This document shows positions 1 to 7,237 of a DNA stretch of 23,674 nucleotides, one piece after another. The notes under the pieces were generated by a model, which saw only the letters and a program-made list of their open reading frames with translations, searched no databases and was not told where the DNA came from. The stretch's first letter is position 1, and each line of letters opens with the position of its first letter. The DNA lies in IMG/VR virus record IMGVR_UViG_3300010148_000122, positions 1 through 23,674 of that record; one strand, written 5' to 3'. The position numbers and the translations under genes were made by a program. This DNA is from a virus.

Positions 1-72
1 ACATCCTTTCTTCTACAAGAGGATGAGGTTGGCATCGTTATGTTGCCATATGAACATTTTGAGAAAGAGTAA
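1..72 (+). CDS. C-terminal end of an unidentified protein (partial)
   Basis: Frame 1 is open from the first base to a TAA at 70-72 and encodes 23 residues ending in LPYEHFEKE. The gene begins outside the window and its family cannot be recognised from this fragment. It lies 28 bases upstream of the small zinc-ribbon gene on the same strand, which fits the tight plus-strand packing seen elsewhere. A chance open frame of this length is possible, so it is called with moderate confidence only. Confidence 0.5.
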   Translation, partial: TSFLLQEDEVGIVMLPYEHFEKE

Positions 73-100
73 AAAGTAACTCCAAATTGTCTTAAAATCC

Positions 101-271
101 ATGCCGCACAGATGGGCCGAATGCAAGAGAGGATGTATTGACCGTGAAACTACAGCAGTCCGCAGGATGTACTCCGTTGCAAGGCGGCCTAAATGCAAAT
201 ACTGTGGTCAAATGATGCGAGACATGACCCCCGAAGAAATAAAACAAGCACGGCTGATTGCTCCGTTTTAG
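101..271 (+). CDS. Small zinc-ribbon protein, 56 residues
   Basis: ATG at 101 to TAG at 269-271 encodes 56 residues. Two cysteine pairs, C8-x3-C12 and C32-x2-C35 (CKYCG), are separated by a basic segment, which is the layout of a small zinc ribbon. The C-terminus (MTPEEIKQARLIAPF) looks like an amphipathic helix. Proteins of this kind usually bind nucleic acid or act as adaptors, but no specific function can be assigned. The minus-strand frame over the same bases has no such pattern. No clear Shine-Dalgarno element precedes the ATG. Small zinc-ribbon proteins recur across this window, which supports the call. Confidence 0.68.
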   Translation: MPHRWAECKRGCIDRETTAVRRMYSVARRPKCKYCGQMMRDMTPEEIKQARLIAPF

Positions 272-346
272 AGGGGCAGCGGGGGAAAAACACTACGAAG
301 GGATGCAAACTTTATGAGATAAAAAGAATGAAAACCCGCTGCCCTT
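272..346. repeat. Long inverted repeat, GGGCAGCGGG/CCCGCTGCCC
   Basis: A perfect 10-bp inverted repeat pairs 274-283 with 335-344. It extends to 12 bp with one G-T and one A-T pair at the outer end. The loop is about 51 bases, and a T-rich run (345-352) follows the right arm. It lies in the spacer just after the zinc-ribbon stop codon and before the methyltransferase. It could be a transcript-end hairpin, a binding or attachment site, or a structured RNA. The total length of about 75 bases resembles a tRNA, but no D-arm, anticodon arm or T-arm can be built. Confidence 0.55.
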
Positions 347-423
347 ATTTTACTCGGATTCAAATACCCTTTATGTGCTTTTTGGTAAAAAAGGCTAAGT
401 GTTTGCACATTATCCCACATATT

Positions 424-1671
424 GTGCCGAGCGACAGCCATAGCGTTGCTTTTGAAAAAGCGTTCCCTCTACTCAAGGAATGGCAGCGGCAAAAACCATT
501 GGCACCTTTGGCGTCAGTGATGGGTGTAAAGAATCTCACAAAACCAAGCAAACCGTATGCAAGGCAGATGTTTGAAGCGTTTGGTCCTTTGTTTGAAGAA
601 AATGAAGGTATGACTCTTGTAGAATCAAACTTGGGTGGTGGCGGAATCAAATACGGCCTCCGCCCTGAAAGTCACATTGGGATTGACATAAACCCTGCAT
701 TGACTGGGTTACATACAGCAATACGGGATGCGCCTCAGATATTCAACCCCGGGGCAATGCAAGACTTAACATTGACAAGAGAGGGTGAGATACCGATCTA
801 TTCTAACACTAAGACCCCCCCGACTCCCGTGGGTGGCCCGGTTACATCTCAAGAGATTGAACAATTTGGGATGCCGGATTTAGGCGGCGTCTACTACGGA
901 ATAAACTATTACAATCTACGCAGACAATTTAACGAGTTACAATTGAAGAAGGATATGGGGACAATAACTCCCGCTGAAAATGTTAAATTTTTACAATTAG
1001 CATATTATCTTTCAAAAAACGCCTTCGGCCAATCTATGAGATATAATCAACAAGGCGTGATGACACAAGGCGGGCCTCGCCCAAGAGGCAGGAGAGGCTT
1101 CAAAACAAAACTTGGCGATATTGCAGGGGCGGGACAGGTTAATCTGACACGGTTTGGGGGCAGTAAATCAAATTGGATGGGTAAGAACAAATTAAACAAC
1201 CCTGAATATTATGCGGCTGGTCATTTACCATACGGTGTGCTGCCCGAAGATACCGAGTTTAAAGAATATAATGAGGCAGCACAAAATTCTAAGATTTATA
1301 GAATGCCAATGCAAGAAATGTTCCAGCGTTTGAAGATGCCCGATAATGTTTCTTTTTTGTTAGACCCTCCATATAGAGGGCAAGAAGGACTTTACTTTGA
1401 TTGGAAAAACAAGGATTCGGATTATGTTGGCCAAGTATTTAGGATGTTAGCGAATCGTGGAACGCCTGTTGCTTGGTATGACTCGGCAATGGATGAGAAT
1501 ATCCGAATGCTTGAAGGATTAGAAAATGCTGGGTATGCTGTGACGGGCAGGGCTGAGGGCAACCAAAAAGCAAAAAAGAAATCAGTGCCTGAGATGTTTG
1601 CTTTTGCTAATATGCCTCACTTAGACCCTGACGATGTTGCTTCATGGTCAGATTCAAAGGGGTTGTTTTGA
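424..1671 (+). CDS. D12-like DNA adenine N6-methyltransferase
   Basis: This is probably a viral DNA adenine methyltransferase. With the GTG start at 424 (415 residues), a glycine-rich SAM-binding motif lies near residues 66-74 (LVESNLGGGG), a GIDIN strand at 86-90, and the catalytic DPPY at 314-317. The gap between the SAM and DPPY motifs is about 240 residues, longer than in typical Dam proteins, so the target-recognition region is unusual. The start is uncertain: the frame stays open upstream, and ATG 328 and ATG 520 are alternatives. GTG 424 is preferred because it places an AFEKAF..LKEW motif at the N-terminus, resembling motifs in other proteins here. No Shine-Dalgarno is seen at 424. 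The stop overlaps the next start as TGATG. The recognition sequence is unknown; GATC would be the default guess for this family. Confidence 0.75.
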   Translation: MPSDSHSVAFEKAFPLLKEWQRQKPLAPLASVMGVKNLTKPSKPYARQMFEAFGPLFEENEGMTLVESNLGGGGIKYGLRPESHIGIDINPALTGLHTAIRDAPQIFNPGAMQDLTLTREGEIPIYSNTKTPPTPVGGPVTSQEIEQFGMPDLGGVYYGINYYNLRRQFNELQLKKDMGTITPAENVKFLQLAYYLSKNAFGQSMRYNQQGVMTQGGPRPRGRRGFKTKLGDIAGAGQVNLTRFGGSKSNWMGKNKLNNPEYYAAGHLPYGVLPEDTEFKEYNEAAQNSKIYRMPMQEMFQRLKMPDNVSFLLDPPYRGQEGLYFDWKNKDSDYVGQVFRMLANRGTPVAWYDSAMDENIRMLEGLENAGYAVTGRAEGNQKAKKKSVPEMFAFANMPHLDPDDVASWSDSKGLF

Positions 1672-2954
1672 TGAGTCGTGGCAACCCTGAAAACTCAATA
1701 CTTACCGAAGATACTCATCATTTAATTTGTCCGACTTGCGGGGGTCCGGCACATCACGATGATATGGTTCACCAGTTATTAATAAAAAGCATAGAAGAAA
1801 TTAGGGCCTTACACTCCGACCCTAATATGAAAGGTGTGGACATATTTTACGCTTCAAGAGGTTATGAAAGACCCCCTGAGGGAGGTTCTACACTTGACGC
1901 AGCGCAATTGCCAATAGACCCAATTCATCAACGGGCAATAGATGAAGCAAGGGAAGGTTTGTCTCAATACCCAATTACAGGGTCTAATTTACAATTTAGA
2001 GATGGAATGGGCGGGCATGTAATGCACGGTATTTATCTAAATCAAACAGGCAAGGTTCATAATGGGCCAAGAGACATTTTTAATTTCATAAAAGATAGCA
2101 ACATCAAGGGAATAAATACTACCACTATGGACTCTCAAGGAGCACTTTCAAACCCGGGTAAAATGTGGGGAGGTTCCGAGGACCATCCCACTGCCGCATG
2201 TAATGTGGGAGCAGCCATGAGAAAACAACCGGGTTCTCCTTGCTATGGTTGTTATGTAGACTTCGGCAGACAAAATCAGGCCGCCCCTCAAAGAATCCAG
2301 TGGGCAAATCTCATGGGTTTGGCTAATCCAAATATGTATGCAGCCGCTTTGTCTTATCAGATAGAAAATCATTCTCAAGGAGACCGCATTAGATTCTTTT
2401 CAGGGGGGGACCTTCAAAGTCCAAATCATTTAGCAATGCTTGTCGATATTGCAAGACAACACCCTGAAAAATCGTTTTGGCTGCCCACAAGAGAAATCGG
2501 GCATGTTGGCAAGTATCTTGACGCTAATAAAACAGCAGACGGCTATCATACTGTTCCGATACCTGACAATCTAACTCTCAGACTATCCAGTCCTAAAGGA
2601 GACCTGTCTCATCAATTGACACAACATATGGCTGATTCTCACCCTCAAATAACGATGAGCACAATGAATGCGAGTCACGATAACCATGAAGAAGTGTGGG
2701 TTTGTCCATCGGCGGGACATAAAGATGAGAGGGGGACTTGTGAACATTGGGGCTGTGATGCTTGTTGGAACCCGACTATTCGTCATATTGACTATTCGGG
2801 ACACAGCGTTAAAAGAGCATATAAGAATAGATCACCGGGCGAACAGATGTTACATCAAAGTGCGGTTGACAATACCCTCAGGCGTTTAGAACAGATAAGA
2901 GGCGAAAGGCCAAAAAGCAATACTGCTTTTGACATTAGTCAATTTACTCTCTAA
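1671..2954 (+). CDS. GP88-family phage protein with metal-binding cysteines
   Basis: A 427-residue protein starts at ATG 1671, overlapping the methyltransferase stop by one base. The N-terminus carries CPTCGG near residues 20-25, a partial zinc knuckle. The C-terminal half resembles the phage 'gene product 88' family. It has a cysteine cluster (C-x13-C-x2-C, ending PCYGCY), a central FFSGGDLQSP segment followed by FWLPTREIG, and a late cluster with CPSAGH, then CEHWGCDACW. The clustered cysteines around a GGD strand suggest an Fe-S or zinc enzyme fold; the biochemical role of the family is not known to me. The protein ends in TAFDISQFTL, similar to an STFDIS segment in the protein at 12447-14291. 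A second GP88-like protein is encoded at 8255-9019. Confidence 0.85.
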   Translation: MSRGNPENSILTEDTHHLICPTCGGPAHHDDMVHQLLIKSIEEIRALHSDPNMKGVDIFYASRGYERPPEGGSTLDAAQLPIDPIHQRAIDEAREGLSQYPITGSNLQFRDGMGGHVMHGIYLNQTGKVHNGPRDIFNFIKDSNIKGINTTTMDSQGALSNPGKMWGGSEDHPTAACNVGAAMRKQPGSPCYGCYVDFGRQNQAAPQRIQWANLMGLANPNMYAAALSYQIENHSQGDRIRFFSGGDLQSPNHLAMLVDIARQHPEKSFWLPTREIGHVGKYLDANKTADGYHTVPIPDNLTLRLSSPKGDLSHQLTQHMADSHPQITMSTMNASHDNHEEVWVCPSAGHKDERGTCEHWGCDACWNPTIRHIDYSGHSVKRAYKNRSPGEQMLHQSAVDNTLRRLEQIRGERPKSNTAFDISQFTL

Positions 2955-3469
2955 GGTACTGGTTGTGCAATAGAGTGAGATGTGTGGTTTATCTGCCCCG
3001 CATGGGATGTTGAACCTCGACATTGAATGAATGCAGCAATTAATTCGTTGATTATGTATTCATCCCCCGCTGTAACAGGATAAGGTAAAGCAGCGATTGC
3101 CCAATCTCTCAACCAAGCCCTATCACTTGAAAACACTCTATTGAACATAGTTAACGCATTTTGAGATATCTGTGTGCTTGTCCAATTCTTTTCCTGCTGT
3201 AATATTTGCTCAGCCTGTTGCATATGTGTTGCCCAGTTTTGTTGCACCTGTGTCAAGTTTGAGTGGGTATATAGTGGGTGATTGAAGTAACTTAATACGG
3301 CCACTGCTGCGTCAGGAGGGAATTCTTCATTTCTAACTACATTTGTGTTCGCATGTCTGCTTATCCACTGGTTCAATGATTCTACATTGATACTCGTTGC
3401 TAATAATGCGTTTTGATAAGAACGCATTGCATATACGGCAGGAATAATGCTCGGGCTTACGGCTGACAT
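2951..3469 (-). CDS. Unknown 172-residue protein, the lone minus-strand gene
   Basis: The gene reads leftward from ATG (3467-3469) to TAG (2951-2953), and its stop overlaps the convergent GP88 stop. The protein is mostly helical in appearance, with Gln/Asn-rich stretches and several Trp residues (AWLRDWAIAALPYP near residues 117-130). No known family is recognised. It has no obvious membrane segment or zinc motif. It is accepted as real because it is long, compositionally protein-like and fills a space where the plus strand has no gene. Being the only minus-strand gene, and divergent from a ribbon-helix-helix regulator, it may be controlled separately from the structural genes. That is an inference. 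Confidence 0.75.
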   Translation of the reverse strand: MSAVSPSIIPAVYAMRSYQNALLATSINVESLNQWISRHANTNVVRNEEFPPDAAVAVLSYFNHPLYTHSNLTQVQQNWATHMQQAEQILQQEKNWTSTQISQNALTMFNRVFSSDRAWLRDWAIAALPYPVTAGDEYIINELIAAFIQCRGSTSHAGQINHTSHSIAQPVP

Positions 3470-3537
3470 TGATATGCCTATAATAATCTATTATTTCATC
3501 ATAATGCTCATAAGGTTGACAGGACTGGCATTGTTCA
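3470..3537. promoter_or_regulatory. Divergent AT-rich promoter/operator region
   Basis: This 68-base spacer separates the only minus-strand gene from the ribbon-helix-helix gene. It contains a palindrome, AATAAT-CT-ATTATT, at 3482-3495. Read leftward, an AT-rich stretch at about 3487-3497 lies 20-28 bases upstream of the minus-strand ATG, a plausible distance for an archaeal TATA box on a leaderless transcript. The neighbouring repressor-type gene makes autoregulation likely by analogy with other ribbon-helix-helix regulators. No promoter has been demonstrated, and AT-rich palindromes arise easily by chance. Confidence 0.4.
3482..3495. promoter_or_regulatory. Candidate operator palindrome AATAATCTATTATT
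   Basis: Two perfect 6-base arms (3482-3487 and 3490-3495) are separated by two bases, centred about 20 bases from the minus-strand start and about 50 bases from the ribbon-helix-helix start. Ribbon-helix-helix dimers bind sites of this size and symmetry. The assignment rests on position and symmetry only. Confidence 0.35.
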
Positions 3538-3681
3538 ATGAGCCGCCATGTTTCAGTCGTAATGAGAGACGATTTGTATAAAAAGATGGAGCAAGAGAGA
3601 GGGCGTGAAACAAAGTCCTCTTTTGTAAATCATGCGCTTGAAGTCTACTTTAAGTCAATAAAGGGTGAAAACAATGGATGA
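3538..3681 (+). CDS. Ribbon-helix-helix (Arc/MetJ/CopG-like) DNA-binding protein
   Basis: ATG 3538 to TGA 3679-3681 encodes 47 residues with a textbook ribbon-helix-helix layout. A short beta strand (HVSVVM, residues 4-9) has alternating side chains that would contact DNA. Helix A (about 10-24) begins RDDLYKKMEQERG, and helix B (about 26-41) contains SSFVNHALEVYF. Such proteins bind DNA as dimers at short inverted repeats and usually act as repressors. The stop overlaps the next gene's ATG (3674) by 8 bases. The adjacent palindrome at 3482-3495 is a natural candidate operator. ATG 3562 inside the gene would remove the strand, so the upstream ATG is chosen. Confidence 0.85.
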   Translation: MSRHVSVVMRDDLYKKMEQERGRETKSSFVNHALEVYFKSIKGENNG

Positions 3682-4126
3682 ACGAAAGCCACAAAGTAAT
3701 ATGCCGCCGTGGGCACAAGATAATACGCGCATTGATGTAAATTTAATTGCAATGCTGCTTTGGCAGGCTTTGTTAACTGGAATTTCGGTAACAGTCTCTC
3801 ACATGGGCTGGTATTTGCCTGCTGCAAGCCCCGGCGAGATGGGGTTGCAATATGGTTTGATAGCCTTTGGTTTCCTGTGTACTGCAATGGTATTGTTCCA
3901 TGTTGGCGGCATTAGGGATTCACTTGCCATTCGTGCGGAATTATCTCAAGAGCATCGGTATGATAAGTGGCATAGGACACAAATGCGTATGCAGCAACGC
4001 CGTTCACAAAAGCGTAATTATTATGAAAATAACGGCGGTCAACAATTATTCGGTGTATTGCCATGGGGTCAGCAACCCGAAGAAAACCCTAATAAGAATG
4101 AGGCTGAAGGCAAAAATAACTCCTGA
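3674..4126 (+). CDS. Two-helix membrane protein with basic, Gln/Asn-rich tail
   Basis: ATG 3674 gives 150 residues; GTG 3665 is an alternative start. Two hydrophobic segments lie at about residues 22-45 (NLIAMLLWQALLTGISV) and 57-80 (LQYGLIAFGFLCTAMVLF), joined by a short loop. A long C-terminal domain rich in Arg, Gln and Asn follows. This layout suits a small inner-membrane or virion-membrane protein; a holin-like role is possible but unsupported. It opens a block with two further membrane proteins and a GTPase-like gene. Its start overlaps the ribbon-helix-helix stop by 8 bases, suggesting coupled translation. Confidence 0.8.
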   Translation: MDERKPQSNMPPWAQDNTRIDVNLIAMLLWQALLTGISVTVSHMGWYLPAASPGEMGLQYGLIAFGFLCTAMVLFHVGGIRDSLAIRAELSQEHRYDKWHRTQMRMQQRRSQKRNYYENNGGQQLFGVLPWGQQPEENPNKNEAEGKNNS

Positions 4127-4130
4127 ATAA

Positions 4131-4135
4131 GGTGA
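4131..4135 (+). promoter_or_regulatory. Shine-Dalgarno GGTGA selecting ATG 4141
   Basis: GGTGA lies 5 bases upstream of ATG 4141 and favours that start over the GTG at 4132, which lies inside the element itself. Similar elements precede other starts in the window, such as those at 22330 and 22705. Confidence 0.6.
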
Positions 4136-4140
4136 TATAT

Positions 4141-4362
4141 ATGTGGCCGTTCTCTACCAAGCAAGAACGACAGGCAGAAGCAATGTCGATGATTCTTGCG
4201 GAAAATAGTTATGACAGGAAAATGGAGAGGATGGCAGGATGGGTAAGGACTGTAGTGGCAATGATTGGCGGAGTATTACTGACTTTTGGAATTCTTTTAG
4301 GTTTGGATATGCTGGGTCACAACCCAATCTCCGTATGGGAATGGGTCAAGTCAAAATTTTGA
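4141..4362 (+). CDS. Small single-span membrane protein, 73 residues
   Basis: The protein starts MWPFSTKQ. An amphipathic, charged N-terminal half (to about residue 33) is followed by one membrane helix at about 35-58 (VRTVVAMIGGVLLTFGILLG) and a short tail ending WVKSKF. No family is recognised. It sits between a two-helix membrane protein and a GTPase-like protein with a hydrophobic N-terminus, so it may be a membrane partner of the GTPase. That role is inferred from position only. The start is chosen by the GGTGA element at 4131-4135. Confidence 0.8.
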   Translation: MWPFSTKQERQAEAMSMILAENSYDRKMERMAGWVRTVVAMIGGVLLTFGILLGLDMLGHNPISVWEWVKSKF

Positions 4363-4378
4363 TTAAGAGGGGAATTAA

Positions 4379-5110
4379 ATGAGTGCCCTGATTGCTGGGC
4401 ATTTCATATTAGGTTCTATTAGCGTTGCTCATGCGTTGTATCGTATATTGAAACCATACCGTGTTGGGATATATGGCCCATCACAGACGGGTAAAACTAC
4501 CTTAGACCAATATATGACTGTCCCGGGTGATGTTGATACAATACCTATTCATTTTCGCACAATGCATAATCTCGACCCTAAAACTAAAAGGTATAAGATG
4601 CCTAAAGTAGAAAGAAAATTATTGCGTTGGAAGAAAGAGAAAAAGGCAATATCAAATACAGATATAGCGGGGCAGTCTCAATTTCGTAACCTTTGGGTCG
4701 AGGATATGTTTGGCAGAAATGTTGAAGTTGTGATATATATGGTAGACCACAGGGTTCTAAACAATTTTCAATTTAGATTAGATGCTGTTGCTGGTTTTGA
4801 GTACCTCATTGACAATATTCTAAATGTTAATCGAACAAAAGTGATAAGCCGCAAGGCAAGGAAGAAAGGCAGGAAGTATCAACCAAAATTATTCTGCCTC
4901 ATGATCAATAAAATGGATTTGTGGTGGGACTCCACTGCTGAAAACCTATGGAATCTAAATCTAAAAAAGGAACACCCTATTGTTTTGCCATTTAGAAATG
5001 GCCTGAAAAGATTAAGAAAAGCAGGCATAAGAGCCGACATACATTCAATATCGGCCCAACATGGCATCAATGTCGAGGGTGTTATGATGCATTTGATAGA
5101 TTCGATGTGA
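4379..5110 (+). CDS. Ras/Arf-like small GTPase-type P-loop protein with hydrophobic N-terminus
   Basis: The 243-residue protein carries the core motifs of a small GTPase in order. The P-loop is at residues 33-41 (GPSQTGKTT), the DxxGQ switch II motif at 95-99 (DIAGQ), the guanine-specificity motif NKMD at 177-180, and an SAQ segment at 225-227 in the G5 position. The DIAGQ form resembles Arf/Rab-type proteins. Residues 1-22 are hydrophobic and may anchor it to a membrane. A basic insertion (about 157-170) lies before the NKMD strand. It is longer than a typical 160-200 residue Ras-fold protein. AGAGGGG at 4366-4372 acts as its ribosome site. Its neighbours are small membrane proteins, which suggests regulated assembly or remodelling at a membrane; the substrate is unknown. 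Small GTPases are unusual in tailed-virus structural regions. Confidence 0.82.
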   Translation: MSALIAGHFILGSISVAHALYRILKPYRVGIYGPSQTGKTTLDQYMTVPGDVDTIPIHFRTMHNLDPKTKRYKMPKVERKLLRWKKEKKAISNTDIAGQSQFRNLWVEDMFGRNVEVVIYMVDHRVLNNFQFRLDAVAGFEYLIDNILNVNRTKVISRKARKKGRKYQPKLFCLMINKMDLWWDSTAENLWNLNLKKEHPIVLPFRNGLKRLRKAGIRADIHSISAQHGINVEGVMMHLIDSM

Positions 5111-5147
5111 AATTCTCCGGTATTTTTATGAGGCTGTCAAGGCTGGC

Positions 5148-6104
5148 ATGGTTATGGCGTGGATGCCGTTTATGGGTGGCGGGGCACCCTCTCTCATCAA
5201 CATGAATGACGAGCAGTTACGCATTTTATCTGCTCAAAGTGGAATCACATTTGACCTGCTAAAAGCACAGCAACAGGCGGAAATGGCGAGTGCGGGTTCT
5301 ACAGGGGGAGTAGATGAAGGCGAGGACCTATTATTACCGACTGTTGAAATCCAACTGATTCAAAACGCTAAAAACCCTAAAAAGGCAAGAAAGAAAAATA
5401 TCAAGATGTTACGGAAGGCTTTGAGGCCCCCGAATTATAATTTAGGACTCTTCAAAATATATCGATACAATGCTCCGCATGAATGTGCGTGTTGCGGAGT
5501 AGACATCAGGAGGTTCATAGAAGGGGATAACGCATACTCCCACATTATTGATGAAAAAACAGGACTTTCATTGGCGGATATATATTGGTTTGATGATAAC
5601 ACTGGTCAACCGATTAGACCAGCAGCACGGACTCATGGAGACCATGGAGATGAAATGGAGAGCACTCTTTGTCCCGCACATTTGCACATATACCATACGC
5701 TTGTTTCAATGAAACAGGAGCATGAAATGGAGGCCAGTGGATTTAATAGAATTGTCAGTAAAGGCACTAAATTCCAAAGAGTCCCCGGTATGAGTATGTT
5801 AATGAGAGGAGCAAAAAAACAACAAAACCGTTCTACTATGGAATCTTTGGCTAAATATGAGCCTTTCTTTGAAATGATAAGAAGAGATGCTCAACATAGC
5901 AAAGGAATTCAAATGATTCAGCATCCTAATCCAATAACGGGTATATCCGATATCGTTATGGTTACTTTTGATTTAAGAGCGTTGCAGTTAGAAAGTCAAG
6001 CAATGCAAAATCAATACTTGAGTGGGACCTTAGGGGCAAACCAAATGAACGCGGTTGCGGTCCCCACAACACAAGCGGCTGAGGTCGCAATGAAAGCGGA
6101 GTGA
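5148..6104 (+). CDS. Putative zinc-binding protein of unknown function, 318 residues
   Basis: No family is recognised. The N-terminus is short and hydrophobic (MAWMPFMGGG), followed by a helical segment and a Lys-rich stretch (about residues 74-92). A likely metal site combines C113, C115 and C116 with C175, H178, H180 and H183 (CPAHLHIYH). The last third is helical and Met/Gln-rich. ATGs at 5154 and 5163 are alternative starts. The gene follows the GTPase-like gene after 37 bases and abuts the Met/Gln-rich gene at 6110, so it probably belongs to the same operon. A virion or assembly role is plausible from position only. Confidence 0.8.
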   Translation: MVMAWMPFMGGGAPSLINMNDEQLRILSAQSGITFDLLKAQQQAEMASAGSTGGVDEGEDLLLPTVEIQLIQNAKNPKKARKKNIKMLRKALRPPNYNLGLFKIYRYNAPHECACCGVDIRRFIEGDNAYSHIIDEKTGLSLADIYWFDDNTGQPIRPAARTHGDHGDEMESTLCPAHLHIYHTLVSMKQEHEMEASGFNRIVSKGTKFQRVPGMSMLMRGAKKQQNRSTMESLAKYEPFFEMIRRDAQHSKGIQMIQHPNPITGISDIVMVTFDLRALQLESQAMQNQYLSGTLGANQMNAVAVPTTQAAEVAMKAE

Positions 6105-6109
6105 TAAAT

Positions 6110-6745
6110 ATGGGCTGGTTTAGTAAAAGTGAAACACCGACACAGCAGTTTGGAACACCATCTTATGGTGGGAATTACGGGCAGCAGCAGAATAACATGA
6201 ACAACAATATGAACAATATGGGCGGGATGGGCGCGATGATGATGAGTCAACAGGCGCAGAACCCCATGATGCAACAAATGGCTAATGACCCAATTACAGC
6301 AACAGCAAGATTGCTTGACTTTAATGACCCTGTATCTGATTTTATAGTCTCTCAAAATTTTGCAATGTTGATCGAATTGATGGGCGGGGTGGTTACTCTC
6401 GCTGTAAAAGAATTTTTTACATCAATTAAATTCAATCAAGATAGTGACACTGGCCAGTTAAGTATCGATGCTGCAAGTATGCCTGCCACATTGTCTACAA
6501 TGTCTCCTGAAAACTTGCAACTGACTCTTCAACAGGTTCAAAACAACATTAACATGAATATTCAACAACGAATGCAACAACAACAAATGTTTCTTATGGC
6601 GCATAACCCTATGGGTATGCAACAACAGCAACCCGGGTTCTTTGGCAATCTATTAGGTGGCATATTAGGGAATCAAATGCAACAACAAGGCTTTTTGCCA
6701 ACAGCGGGTAAAATGGCAGCGACAGGCGCAGTAGTGGGTGTGTGA
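6110..6745 (+). CDS. Met/Gln/Asn-rich protein with compact core, 211 residues
   Basis: Starting at ATG 6110 (GTG 6101 is a weaker alternative), the first 60 residues are low complexity and rich in Asn, Gln, Gly and Met. Residues of about 60-155 look folded and helical, with hydrophobic segments around residues 73-103. The C-terminal part alternates Gln runs with GFFGNLLGGILGN and ends in a small-residue tail. GGAGTGA lies just upstream. No family is recognised. Similar Met/Gln-rich tails occur in the protein at 22705-23166, which may hint at a shared structural role. Virion localisation is an inference. Confidence 0.8.
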   Translation: MGWFSKSETPTQQFGTPSYGGNYGQQQNNMNNNMNNMGGMGAMMMSQQAQNPMMQQMANDPITATARLLDFNDPVSDFIVSQNFAMLIELMGGVVTLAVKEFFTSIKFNQDSDTGQLSIDAASMPATLSTMSPENLQLTLQQVQNNINMNIQQRMQQQQMFLMAHNPMGMQQQQPGFFGNLLGGILGNQMQQQGFLPTAGKMAATGAVVGV

Positions 6746-6749
6746 TTAC

Positions 6750-7013
6750 ATGAATGACGATTTAAACAAAAAACAAGCAGAACATATGAACACAGTAAAT
6801 TGGGCACAAACATTAGATTCGTTTGTGTCGCCTTCTAAAATGCTTGTAGAAAGTGCAACAATGATTTTTATAATTGCTTTTATGTTATTTTGTGGCGTTG
6901 GCTTGGTATGGAAAGGTGATGAGTTATCCGCTTCACAAATGATGTTAGGATTCTTTGGCCTTCTGTTCACAATGTCCGTAGCAATTAGACAGTTTGCCTC
7001 CTTTCGGTATTGA
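6750..7013 (+). CDS. Two-helix membrane protein, 87 residues
   Basis: ATG 6750 is preferred over GTG 6738. A soluble, charged N-terminus (about 32 residues) is followed by two membrane helices near 36-53 (ATMIFIIAFMLFCGVGLV) and 65-82 (MMLGFFGLLFTMSVAI), with a short loop containing KGDE. The size and topology would suit a holin-like or virion-membrane protein, but nothing specific identifies it. It closes the membrane-protein block that began at 3674. Confidence 0.8.
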   Translation: MNDDLNKKQAEHMNTVNWAQTLDSFVSPSKMLVESATMIFIIAFMLFCGVGLVWKGDELSASQMMLGFFGLLFTMSVAIRQFASFRY

Positions 7014-7028
7014 CAGGTATCGCCTGTC
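7012..7028. repeat. Short GC-rich hairpin over a stop codon
   Basis: GACAGG (7012-7017) pairs with CCTGTC (7023-7028) across a 5-base loop. It overlaps the stop codon of the 87-residue membrane protein. It might mark a transcript-processing or attenuation point, but it has no T-tract, so it is not a standard terminator. Confidence 0.35.
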
Positions 7029-7038
7029 TCCGTATCAG

Positions 7039-7215
7039 GTGACGACTGAAGCAATAAACGAGTCACCGTCTTTAGTAAAAGAAGCGATAGATATACCTGA
7101 AAGAACACAGTGTATCGCCATTACTAAGTCCGGTTCACGGTGCAAGCGTATTGCTACAAAGAAGGGGGAGGAGTATTGCCCGACTCACGCCTCTAAACAC
7201 CGCAAGCCTAATTGA
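7039..7215 (+). CDS. Small zinc-finger-like protein (DUF5763-type Cys/His pattern)
   Basis: The C-terminal half holds C-x8-C-x10-C-x2-H (from QCIAITKSGSRC to YCPTH), the pattern of a small uncharacterised family seen in phages and large viruses. The start is uncertain. GTG 7039 gives 58 residues and leaves the upstream hairpin outside the gene; TTG 6994 would give 73 residues and overlap the previous gene by 20 bases. The tail is basic (HRKPN), compatible with nucleic-acid binding. Function is unknown. Confidence 0.72.
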   Translation: MTTEAINESPSLVKEAIDIPERTQCIAITKSGSRCKRIATKKGEEYCPTHASKHRKPN

Positions 7216-7237
7216 ATAGAATACTATCCGATTTAAC

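Noticed and set aside
13-198. Minus-strand open frame over the first 200 bases
   Set aside because: It is the shadow of the plus-strand gene end and zinc-ribbon gene, and its composition is not protein-like.
272-346. Possible tRNA from a 75-base segment with a GC-rich terminal stem
   Set aside because: The stem is 10-12 bp rather than 7, and no D-arm, anticodon arm or T-loop can be paired inside it.
193-423. Upstream extension of the methyltransferase to ATG-like codon 193
   Set aside because: It would overlap the zinc-ribbon gene by 79 bases, and the extra residues do not look like a conserved domain. ATG 328 remains possible but has no ribosome site.
7012-7028. Rho-independent-type terminator
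   Set aside because: The 6-bp hairpin has no T-tract after it and lies where transcription should continue into the next gene.
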